64,000 nt of DNA, taken from contig NZ_CP033069.1 of assembly GCF_003669015.1 (NCBI RefSeq), positions 561,001 through 625,000 on the forward strand, in the 5' to 3' direction. Position numbers and translations under genes: made by a program. Under the pieces are notes generated by a model that was given only the letters and a program-made list of their open reading frames with translations, had not been told where the DNA came from and searched no databases. Below, in pieces: positions 1 through 7,559 of the stretch. Source of the DNA: Acidovorax sp. 1608163. GTDB lineage: Bacteria; Pseudomonadota; Gammaproteobacteria; Burkholderiales; Burkholderiaceae_C. Within the stretch, counting starts at the first letter, position 1. Each line of letters starts with the position of its first letter.

Positions 1-3000
1 GCGCTCGGCAGGCAGCTTTTGCGCGGCCAGATAGCTCTGGATGGCGTGGCCGCGCTGGGCGGCCAGTTCGGCCGCCATGGCTTCGGTGGCGGGCTGGTTG
101 GCCATCAGCAGGGCTTCCATCTCGGGCGCCGTGAGGTCTTTGGCCAGACCCACCAGGTTGCGGGGCTTGGGGATGCTGGCGCGGCCATAGGCGGCCTTAA
201 GCAGGGCTGGGTACTCGTCGGCGGTGACGGGCTCGGTGCTGTCGGGCTGGGCGCGGCGCTTTTCTGCGCGCACCAGTTGCTGCAGGCGTTCGCGTTGCAG
301 GCCCTCGCGTTCTTCGGCCAGGTTGGCGGTGCCTGTCACGGTGAGCTTGAGGGTGGGGCGGTCGGCCAGGGCCTTGGCCACCTTGCCCAGGTTTTGCTGT
401 GCCTCGGGGCTGAGGGTGGCGCTGCCGGGGGCAAAGGCCACGCTGCTCATCTCCTCACCGCCGCCAAAGGCGCTGGCCAGCAGGCTGAAGGGCGAGGTCA
501 GGGCCTTGCCGATCAGGTTGAGGATGACCTTGCCAATCACCGGCCCCAGGCGGAACTGCGGGTCGTTCAGCGAGCCGCTGATGGGCAGGTCCAGGTCGAT
601 CACGCCGCGCCGGTCGGCCAGCAGCGCCACGGCCAGGCGCACCGGCAGGCTGTTGGGCGCGCCCGCCACGGGCTCGCCAAAGGTCAGCTGGTTCAGCACG
701 ATGCGGTTGTTGGCCGTCAACTGCCCGTTGGGCAGCACCTTGTAGGCCACGTCCACGCTGAGCTTGCCGCGTTCAATGCCGTGGCCTGCGTACTTCACCG
801 CATACGGCGACAGCGGGGGCAGGTCCAGGTCGCGCACCTTGCCCGCAATGTCCAGCGCCAGCGGCTGGGCCAGGGGGTTGAGCTTGCCCGTGACCTCCAG
901 CGAGGCCGAGCCCTCGGCGCGGCCCAGCAGCTCCAGCGTGGCCAGTTGGGGCTCGCCGCCCGGTGCCTCGGATGAGAAGGCGCTCAGCTTGCCGGTCAGC
1001 TCGCTCAGGTCGGCCGAGTAGTTGGGTTTGATGAAGAAGTCAGAAAACAGCACCTTGCCGTTGACCAGGCTCACCGGGCCGAACTGCACCACGGGCGCCA
1101 GCGGGTCGCGCGCTGCCGTCTGCACGGGCTCTGGGGCCGATGCCGCAGACGCCGCAGGCGCGGGGGCCGAAGCTGCCGTGGTGGATGCCGTGGTTGCAGG
1201 TGCCGTTGCGGTGGCCTCTGCTTCGCCCTTCACGATGTCGCGCAGGTTGATGCGCCCGGCCTCGTTGATGGTGATGCGCGCAAAAAAGTCCTGCAAACTG
1301 GTCTCGCTCACCTGCACCTTGGGGGCGGTTCCGGGGGCCGTAGCCACGCTCAGGCCACGCAGGTTCAGGCTCTTCCAGGCCAGCAGTTCTTCGCCCACCT
1401 GGGCTTCGGTCAGCGGGGTGGATGCGCCCGTGCTGTTGGCCTTGAGTTCTTCAATGGCCGCATCGCCCGCCAGTTTCAGGCTAGGGCCTTTGTCAGACTG
1501 CGCAAACGCCACCTGCCCCCGAAAGCCCACATCAGCGCGCAGCAGCTCAATGGCCAACTGCTGGGCCAGGTAGCCGTCCAGCCCGTGCACGGGTACGCGG
1601 GTGGCGTCCAGCTTGCCCTGGGTGGCCAGGGGCTGCAGGGCCAGCGTGCCCTGGTAGTCGATCTTGCCGGCTGTGCTCTTGGCGTTGCCCTTGCCCGCCG
1701 CTGCGCGGGCGCTCAGCGTGAAGGCGCCGGGCTTGCCGCTGTCGGTGGCCAGGTTTTTGGCGCTCACGTCCAGGGCCGATACTTCCAGGGCCACGGGGCG
1801 GGGCTGGGCGTTGTCGGCAAAGGCCACAGCGCCGCCTTGCAGGGCCAGCTCACCCACGCGCACCACCCAGGGGGCTTCGGTGGGCGTTTTTGCTGCCGTG
1901 GTCTCGCTCGCTGCGGTGGGTGTCTGGGCCTGGGCCTTGGCCCAGCGCTCAAACATCCAACGCCCGTCGCTGCCGCGCTCCACGGCCAGTTGGGGGGTGT
2001 TCAGGCTCAGCGATTCCAGCGTCACGGTGCGCTCGTCCAGCGGCACCTGCAGGCCCTTCACCTCCAGCTTGGCCAGGCTGACGAGGGACTTGCTGCCTTG
2101 GCGCAGGGCCAGTTGTTCCAGCGCCAGCGGGCCCGCAGTCACGGTGAGGCCGGTGGCAGCTTTGCTGCCGGTCGGGGCCTGCCATTGCAGCCCCAGGGTG
2201 CCGGTGAGCTGGCCTGCCAAGCTGGGCTCCAGGTACTGCGCCACGTAGGGCGCTGCCAGTTGCAGCGCCAGCGCTTCGGTGGTGATTTGCAGCTGCGCTT
2301 TTTGCTCGGTGGCCTCGCCTTCAAACGCCAGCTTGCCTTCAGGGGCCGCTGGTGTGTCTGTCTTCGCTGCCACCGCTTTGGCCGCACCTGCCTTGGCTTT
2401 GCCCGTCTGTCGGGCGGGGGGCACGGTGGCGTTGGTGGCGCTGGCTGCATTGGCATTGGGCAACACCATGGCGCCTTTGAAGGCCACGGGCTTTTCCAGC
2501 GGCAAGGCCAGCCCGGTCAACTCCAGCGCCAGTTGCTGCGCCTGCAGCGCGGCGGCGGGGCGGGTGGTTTGGTCGTCCCAGTGCACGGTACCTTGGTGCA
2601 CCACGGCGCGGGCCACGGTCACCTTCCAGGGGGCTGGCGGTTGTGCGGCTGGCGGGGTGGCTTGCTTGGTGGGCCTGCTGGCTTTGGCCGTGCGGCTGGT
2701 GCTGCTGGATGCGCTGGTTGGGGCCGATGCGGCTGCGCTGGCGGGCTCGCTGCCCTCGGCACCGGCTGCGGCGGAGGCCGCGGGTGCAGGAGCGGGGGCT
2801 GTCGCCGTCGCGGTGGCTGCGCTGGGCGCCCCTGCGGCCGGGCTGTTGCCCAGTTGCGCCAGGTTCAGCAGCCCGGCGGCATCGCGGCGGGCGTGCAGCA
2901 CGGGGGCGGCCAGCTCCACCTGGGCCAGGTCCACCACCTGGTCCAGTGGGCGCACATCGGTCATGTCCACGGTCAGGCGCTCATAGGCCAGCAGGTCCTG

Positions 3001-3915
3001 GCCTTCGCGGTCGGTCAGGTGCACATCGCGGGTCTGCACCTTGCCCGAGAGCTTCACTGCCATGCGCGGCGCCTGCTCAAAGGCCAGCTTCACGTCCACG
3101 TCCAGCGTGGCGGCCTTCAGCCGAATGGGCAGGCTGGCGGGGAGGTAGCCCAAGTAGGGGGCCAGGTTCAGGCCCTCCCAGCGGATCTGGGCGTCGGCAT
3201 GCCCCGTTTGGGCGAACGGTGTGCTCTGGGCCGACGAGTCAAAGCGGCTGCCCTCCAGCGTAAAGGCCAGCCGGGGCTCCACGCGCACTTCCTTTTTATC
3301 GGCCAGCGTGCTGATGAAGGGCACAGAGAGCAGCAGGTCCTGCACCGAATGCGTCTTGCCCACGGCGTTGTCGGTAAAGTCCACGCGCCCGCCCTGCAGC
3401 AGCAGGTTGTACAGCGCCAGCCGCGCGGGCTCGGTCGATGGGGGCGTTTCTGGTGCGTCCTTGGGCGCCGTCAGCTTGGCAATCACATCGTCCACGTCAT
3501 AGCGGCCCTGGCCCAGGTGGGTGATGCGCAGCACGGGGTTTTCCACGGTGAAGGCATCCACCACCGGCGCCAGGCGCAGCAGCGACTGCAGCTCGGCATC
3601 GACATACACGCGCCCAATGGTCAACTGCGCTGGGCCTGCCTCGCTACCTTTGGCACCTGCCACGGCAATGTCGCGCAGCGTCAGCTCCAGTGACCAGGGC
3701 TTGAAGTCGAGCGACCCCACCGTGACGGTGCGGCCCAGTTGCTCGCTGGCCAGGCGCTCCAGCGGCCCTTTGACCAGGGCGGGGACCGACAGCCACGACA
3801 GGGCCCACACCCCCAGCAGTGCGGCCAGCGCCCGTGTGGCGGGCTTGAACCAGCGGCGTTGCCGCAGGGCGATGAGTTGGGGGTGGCCGAGCAGGGCGCG
3901 CAAAGGGGCTGGCAT
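1..3915 (-). CDS. DUF748 / AsmA-like envelope protein, 5' part (3' end outside window)
   Basis: The minus-strand frame is open from the ATG at 3915 to base 1 (1305 codons) with no stop, so the gene leaves the window on the left. The N terminus begins MPAPLRALLGHPQLIALRQR and is followed by one hydrophobic segment (about residues 28-48, LAALLGVWALSWLSVPALV). Next come an AsmA-like stretch (SEQLGRTVTVGSLDFKPWSL) and long beta-rich repeats of DUF748 type, with Ala/Pro-rich linkers. Proteins of this family are inner-membrane anchored, span the periplasm, and are thought to help lipid transport or outer-membrane homeostasis; a role here is inferred from family only. Long open frames on the plus strand across this gene are antisense shadows. 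The AlaX gene upstream has the same orientation but is separated by a repeat, so co-transcription is uncertain. Confidence 0.85.
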   Translation of the reverse strand, partial: MPAPLRALLGHPQLIALRQRRWFKPATRALAALLGVWALSWLSVPALVKGPLERLASEQLGRTVTVGSLDFKPWSLELTLRDIAVAGAKGSEAGPAQLTIGRVYVDAELQSLLRLAPVVDAFTVENPVLRITHLGQGRYDVDDVIAKLTAPKDAPETPPSTEPARLALYNLLLQGGRVDFTDNAVGKTHSVQDLLLSVPFISTLADKKEVRVEPRLAFTLEGSRFDSSAQSTPFAQTGHADAQIRWEGLNLAPYLGYLPASLPIRLKAATLDVDVKLAFEQAPRMAVKLSGKVQTRDVHLTDREGQDLLAYERLTVDMTDVRPLDQVVDLAQVELAAPVLHARRDAAGLLNLAQLGNSPAAGAPSAATATATAPAPAPAASAAAGAEGSEPASAAASAPTSASSSTSRTAKASRPTKQATPPAAQPPAPWKVTVARAVVHQGTVHWDDQTTRPAAALQAQQLALELTGLALPLEKPVAFKGAMVLPNANAASATNATVPPARQTGKAKAGAAKAVAAKTDTPAAPEGKLAFEGEATEQKAQLQITTEALALQLAAPYVAQYLEPSLAGQLTGTLGLQWQAPTGSKAATGLTVTAGPLALEQLALRQGSKSLVSLAKLEVKGLQVPLDERTVTLESLSLNTPQLAVERGSDGRWMFERWAKAQAQTPTAASETTAAKTPTEAPWVVRVGELALQGGAVAFADNAQPRPVALEVSALDVSAKNLATDSGKPGAFTLSARAAAGKGNAKSTAGKIDYQGTLALQPLATQGKLDATRVPVHGLDGYLAQQLAIELLRADVGFRGQVAFAQSDKGPSLKLAGDAAIEELKANSTGASTPLTEAQVGEELLAWKSLNLRGLSVATAPGTAPKVQVSETSLQDFFARITINEAGRINLRDIVKGEAEATATAPATTASTTAASAPAPAASAASAPEPVQTAARDPLAPVVQFGPVSLVNGKVLFSDFFIKPNYSADLSELTGKLSAFSSEAPGGEPQLATLELLGRAEGSASLEVTGKLNPLAQPLALDIAGKVRDLDLPPLSPYAVKYAGHGIERGKLSVDVAYKVLPNGQLTANNRIVLNQLTFGEPVAGAPNSLPVRLAVALLADRRGVIDLDLPISGSLNDPQFRLGPVIGKVILNLIGKALTSPFSLLASAFGGGEEMSSVAFAPGSATLSPEAQQNLGKVAKALADRPTLKLTVTGTANLAEEREGLQRERLQQLVRAEKRRAQPDSTEPVTADEYPALLKAAYGRASIPKPRNLVGLAKDLTAPEMEALLMANQPATEAMAAELAAQRGHAIQSYLAAQKLPAER

Positions 3916-4060
3916 GGAGGGTCAGAAAATGAAGTGGGCTGGGGCCCTGCGCACCGTGGTGTGCTGCGGGCCCGTGGCTGGTTTCAACGCGGGCAGAGTT
4001 GCAAAGGTAACAGCGCCCGGCATGCTGCAGAAGTATCTTTTTGTAGTGCGCTGCCGCGTC

Positions 4061-4342
4061 ATGGGGCAAAGCCCAACACCACCCTGCGGGTGGTGGCGGA
4101 CATTCCGTGGCTTCTGGTGCGCCCCCACTGGCGCTGCGCGCCAATGGGTGCACCCCGAAGAAAAGCGCTATTCGCTGCGCTCATGGGGCAAAGCCCAACA
4201 CCACCCTGCGGGTGGTGGCGGATATTGCGTGGCTTCTGGTGTGCCCCCACTGGCGCTGCGCGCCAATGAGTGCACCCCGAAGAAAAGCGCTATTCGCTGC
4301 GCTCATGGGGCAAAGCCCAACACCACCCTGCGGGTGGTGGCG
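4061..4342. repeat. 122-bp tandem repeat, about 2.3 copies, with hairpins
   Basis: The block ATGGGGCAAAGCCCAACACC starts at 4061, 4183 and 4305, an exact period of 122 bp. Copies 1 and 2 are nearly identical; copy 3 stops after about 38 bp. Each full unit holds a perfect 8-bp stem CACCACCC-tgc-GGGTGGTG and a second stem TGGCGC-tgc-GCGCCA. Copy 3 lies within the 3' end of the AlaX gene and supplies its last codons and its stop. The unit count and spacing do not fit a CRISPR array. Confidence 0.85.
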
Positions 4343-5055
4343 CTTTTCTTCTCAATCTTTGTGACCACCACGGTGCCGATCTCCGAGGTGTTGGCCACGT
4401 GCGTGCCGCCGCAGGGCTGCAGGTCGATCAATGGCGCGTCACCGTCGCCGCCAATGCGGATGGTGCGGATGCGCCCCGTGCCCCGGGGCGGTTGCACGCT
4501 CATGCTCTTGACCAAATTGGGGTTGGCGTCCAGCTCCTCATCGCTGATCGACGCCACCGTGAGCGGGTGGGCCGCAGCCACCAGCGCGGCGATGGCGGCG
4601 GTGAGTTGCTCTTTGTCCAGCGGGTCGGTCATGGCGAAATCCAGCCGGGCATAGTCGGGCGTGATGGAGCAGCCGTTGACCAACTGCGGCACCACGTGGC
4701 ACAGCAGGTGCGAGGTGGTGTGCAGCCGCATCATACGGTGGCGGCGCTCCCAGTCGATGCGGGCGGTGACGGCGGTGCCGGGTGCCAGCGTGGCCAGCAG
4801 GGCTTCTTGCCCCGGTGTGGGCACATGCACGATGTCGCTGGTGGGGTTGCCCTCGGCGTCCTTGCCCTTGCGCGTGTCGGCAATCGCCAGTTCGGCGCCA
4901 TCGGCCAGCACCAGCACCCCACTGTCGCCCGCCTGGCCGCCGCCCAAGGGGTAGAACACGGTGCGGTCCAGCACGATGCCCGCTTCGGTCACGGCGGTGA
5001 GTTGGGCGCTGCATTCGCGCAGGTAAGCGTCTTGGCGAAAAAGGTCTTGGGTCAT
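4303..5055 (-). CDS. alanyl-tRNA editing protein (AlaX family)
   Basis: A 250-residue stand-alone AlaRS-like editing protein that hydrolyses mischarged Ser- or Gly-tRNA(Ala). The zinc ligands are visible: H112-x3-H116 in HTTSHLLCH and C215-x3-H219 in CGGTH. The early FYPLGGGQAGD motif is the normal substrate-site signature. The start at 5055 gives the usual N terminus and faces the divergent creatininase gene 66-76 bp away. The final residues (ATTRRVVLGFAP) are encoded by the hairpin of the 122-bp repeat. Relatives usually end in something like NRRVRI, so the repeat seems to have replaced or mimicked the natural C terminus. Function is secure; the tail is unusual. Confidence 0.9.
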   Translation of the reverse strand: MTQDLFRQDAYLRECSAQLTAVTEAGIVLDRTVFYPLGGGQAGDSGVLVLADGAELAIADTRKGKDAEGNPTSDIVHVPTPGQEALLATLAPGTAVTARIDWERRHRMMRLHTTSHLLCHVVPQLVNGCSITPDYARLDFAMTDPLDKEQLTAAIAALVAAAHPLTVASISDEELDANPNLVKSMSVQPPRGTGRIRTIRIGGDGDAPLIDLQPCGGTHVANTSEIGTVVVTKIEKKSATTRRVVLGFAP

Positions 5056-5130
5056 GGGGCGATGTTAGCGGGCGCTGGCCAACCGCTCGCTCCTGCTGTG
5101 GCTGCCTGCCGCACCGCTACCATGCGGGTC

Positions 5131-5970
5131 ATGACTTCTGTTGCCGCCACTTCCCCCTTGCCCTCCCGCTTCTGGGCCGACCTCTCCACCCGCGACTTTG
5201 CTACGCTGCAAAGCACTGGCCAGGCCGAACAGGTGGTGGCGGTGCTGCCCGTGGCGGCCGTCGAGCAGCACGGCCCGCACCTGCCGTTGTCGGTCGATGC
5301 CACACTGCTGCAAGGCGTGATCGACGCTGCCCTGCCGCACCTGGGGGCCGATGTGCCTGCGCTGTTTTTGCCCCCGCAAAACATTGGCCTGAGCACCGAG
5401 CATGCCAATTTCGCAGGCACGCTCACCCTCTCGCCCGCCACGGTGATCGCCTTGTGGACGGAGCTGGGGGCCTGCGTGGCGCGGGCGGGGGTCAAAAAGC
5501 TGCTCCTCTTCAACAGCCACGGCGGCAATGTGGCAGTGATGGACATCGTGGCGCGCGAGCTGCGCCAGCGCCACGGCCTGCTGGTGTACAGCGCCAGCTG
5601 GTTCAGCCTGCCCCAGCCCCCCGAGGTGCAGGGCCTGTTCAGCGCGGCAGAGCACCGCTTTGGCATCCATGCGGGTGACATTGAAACGTCAATGATGTTG
5701 CACCTGGCGCGCAGCACCGTCCGTATGGAACACGCGCAGAGCTTCCGCTCCACCTCGCAGGATCGGTCCGAGCGCCACGCCATTTTGGGCAACGGCAAAA
5801 GCGCCAAGATGGGTTGGGCCATCGAGGACTATCACGAGAGCGGCGCTGTGGGGCAGGCCGATGCGGCTACGGCCGACAAAGGCCGTGCGGTGGTAGAGGC
5901 TGCGGGCGAGGCCTTGGCGGCCCTGCTGGCCGAACTGGTGGCGTTGCCGCTGGAGACGGTGCGGCGCTAG
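5131..5970 (+). CDS. creatininase family protein
   Basis: A 279-residue metal-dependent amidohydrolase of the creatininase fold. Visible motifs: VEQHGPHLPL (metal-binding Glu/His near the N terminus), FNSHGGN in the middle, and HAGDIETSMML with the conserved Ala-Gly-Asp-Glu set. The family hydrolyses cyclic amides such as creatinine or formamides of biosynthetic intermediates; the substrate here cannot be told from sequence. The ATG at 5131 (MTSVAATSPL) was chosen; an in-frame ATG at 5122 is an alternative. The frame stays open upstream through the tandem repeat, but that part is antisense to AlaX and is not coding. The gene stands alone, with a palindromic repeat copy just after its stop. 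Confidence 0.85.
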   Translation: MTSVAATSPLPSRFWADLSTRDFATLQSTGQAEQVVAVLPVAAVEQHGPHLPLSVDATLLQGVIDAALPHLGADVPALFLPPQNIGLSTEHANFAGTLTLSPATVIALWTELGACVARAGVKKLLLFNSHGGNVAVMDIVARELRQRHGLLVYSASWFSLPQPPEVQGLFSAAEHRFGIHAGDIETSMMLHLARSTVRMEHAQSFRSTSQDRSERHAILGNGKSAKMGWAIEDYHESGAVGQADAATADKGRAVVEAAGEALAALLAELVALPLETVRR

Positions 5971-6004
5971 GTTTTTGGCGTTTTGGGCTGTTTGGCCCGT
6001 CCAA

Positions 6005-6040
6005 TAAGCGCTAGAAGCTATTGAATTGATAGCGTTTGCT
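6005..6040 (+). repeat. dispersed palindromic repeat, copy A
   Basis: Reads TAAGCGCTAGAAGCTATTGA and goes on into ATTGATAGCG. It lies between the convergent creatininase and DUF1203 genes, where a hairpin could serve as a bidirectional terminator. Confidence 0.7.
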
Positions 6041-6114
6041 GGCTGCCCTGGCGCAACCAGAGTGCACCAAGCGGGCTGACGCGTGTGCCAGCGCCAAGCG
6101 CAGCTGCGCCACTT

Positions 6115-6579
6115 TCATCCCCGGTCTACACGGCATTGGAAGCAATTGAACTTGGAGCGGATGTGCACATACGCGACCTCGGGGTCGGCCAGAATCTGGC
6201 GGCACCTGTCGGTGAGTTCCTTGCCCGCAACGATGGCCCCCGTTTCGTACCGTATCCAGTGGTTGTGCCCGTAGCCGCGAATCACGGCCGGGTCCAGGTA
6301 GGCAAACCAGTCGGGCAGCCGGTCTGCTTGGTAGTGCTTGCAATCGTGCGCATGCAAAAAGATCGGCCCCGTTTCTGCATAAGGCTGCAAGCCGGCAAAG
6401 GGGCGGTAAGAGAGAACGCGCATGGCGTCGCCGGGCGCGATCAGTTGCAGGCAGTGGCGGCACGGGTTGGCCTGGCCTTGGGCCACGGTTTGCAATGGCG
6501 TTTGCCCATTCGCGTCGTCGCCGCCCGCTTGCAGTCGCCGTGCCACCTCGCTCGGAATCCCCTGTACGGACAGTTTCAT
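6115..6579 (-). CDS. DUF1203 domain-containing protein
   Basis: A 154-residue protein of the DUF1203 family; molecular function is unknown. Features seen: an N-terminal MKLSVQGIPSEVARRLQAGG, a Cys pair (NPCRHCLQLI), a central FLHAHDCKHY, and a C-terminal HIRSKFNCFQCRVDRG with a second CxxC. The four cysteines and the His residues could bind a metal, which is inference. The ATG at 6579 is preceded by GAGGTGAAGCC, a fair ribosome-binding site. The frame extends further upstream, but that part has unlike composition and no family match, so the short start is used. No partner genes are evident. Confidence 0.8.
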   Translation of the reverse strand: MKLSVQGIPSEVARRLQAGGDDANGQTPLQTVAQGQANPCRHCLQLIAPGDAMRVLSYRPFAGLQPYAETGPIFLHAHDCKHYQADRLPDWFAYLDPAVIRGYGHNHWIRYETGAIVAGKELTDRCRQILADPEVAYVHIRSKFNCFQCRVDRG

Positions 6580-6964
6580 GGCTTCACCTCTTCGGTCGTG
6601 GTTGGTACAGCCGCCATTGCACTGCGGCGGCGGGTTCCACGCGCGCTGCTTTCGGACATGCCCTTCCCGGCCCCACCCGGCGGTGGTGCGACAGAACAGG
6701 AGTGCACTGTGGATACTGGGTGCACTGGCGGGGTTGGACCTTGGCATGAGCGTGCCCATGCCGAATCCGTCTTTTCGCGTGCCTCGGCTTCGACAGGCTC
6801 CATCCAAACGGCGGCGGCCCGGGTTGGCCTGATTGCTATGAAGTTGATAGCTTTTGGCGCTTGATTCCAAAGCGCTAGCGCCCAAATTCTTTTGAATTGA
6901 TCTCCGTCACCCCTGCACTTTGTAGCCCCACCGCAACCCCCAGCCACCCGCCATAATCTGCGGC
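6580..6964. other. intergenic region with repeat copy B
   Basis: 385 bp between the divergent DUF1203 and DUF2946 genes. The left part presumably holds the DUF1203 promoter. The only clear structure is the palindromic repeat copy at 6832-6880. No small gene is convincing here. Confidence 0.6.
6832..6880. repeat. dispersed palindromic repeat, copy B
   Basis: Contains ATTGCTATGAAGTTGATAGC, then a spacer, then AAAGCGCTAGCG. Here both halves of the palindrome are present. It lies upstream of the uptake operon. Confidence 0.65.
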
Positions 6965-7351
6965 ATGCACCGCCTGCGCACCTCCCCCTTCCTCGCCCGC
7001 ATGGTGCTGGCGTGGTTTTTGGGCGTGGTCGGGCTGGCGGGTGCGGCGCCGCTCATCCACCCGCAGTCGCTGGAGCTGGTGTGCGGTGCCTCCGGCGCCG
7101 TCAAGCTGGTGGTGGTGAGCGCGGCGGGCGACGATGCATCAACGCCCCGCCAGCAAGCGCTGGGCCCGCACGGGCTTGATTGCACCCTGTGCCTGCAGCT
7201 GCAAGCGCCCCCGCCCAGCCTGCCGCCCGTGGCGGTGCCCCGTGTGGCGGCGCAGCCTGTGCCCGTGCCTTGGCAGGCGCTGGTGTTCACGGCCTCATGG
7301 CACGGCGCGCCGCTGCCTGCGCGCGGGCCGCCGGGGTTCACAACGGTCTGA
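6965..7351 (+). CDS. DUF2946 family protein
   Basis: A 128-residue protein with an N-terminal hydrophobic segment (MVLAWFLGVVGLAGAA, about residues 13-28) and a short DCTLC motif, the spaced Cys pair typical of DUF2946. Such proteins are often encoded beside TonB-dependent receptors and PepSY proteins, as is the case here. The function is not established; a periplasmic metal- or heme-related role is inferred from the CxxC motif and the neighbours. The ATG at 6965 gives a normal signal-like N terminus. The receptor gene starts about 210 bp downstream. Confidence 0.7.
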   Translation: MHRLRTSPFLARMVLAWFLGVVGLAGAAPLIHPQSLELVCGASGAVKLVVVSAAGDDASTPRQQALGPHGLDCTLCLQLQAPPPSLPPVAVPRVAAQPVPVPWQALVFTASWHGAPLPARGPPGFTTV

Positions 7352-7559
7352 CTTTGGGGTGCATGCGGCAGGCGCTTGGTTCGCCTGCGGTGCGCCGTTC
7401 TTGATCCGATTCTTTTTGCGCTGATCCCGAGACCGCCCGCCCATGGGGCCCGGCTTTGTTGCGCGCCTGTAGCGATCCTGGTGGGGCCGCAGGCGTGGGC
7501 GGAGTGGGCCGCGTGCAGGTGTGCCGTGCCGGGGGCGCGTTGTGAACCCTTTGCCAATC

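Noticed and set aside
19..3693. Long open frames on the plus strand, among them one of about 700 codons, over the first 3.7 kb
   Set aside because: They are antisense to the DUF748 gene, His/Gln/Gly-rich and without any family; typical for GC-rich shadows.
4061..4342. Tandem repeat as a CRISPR array
   Set aside because: The unit is 122 bp with near-identical whole units and no variable spacers; no cas genes nearby.
4270..5121. Upstream extension of the creatininase frame
   Set aside because: It runs through the tandem repeat and antisense to AlaX; family similarity begins only at about 5131.
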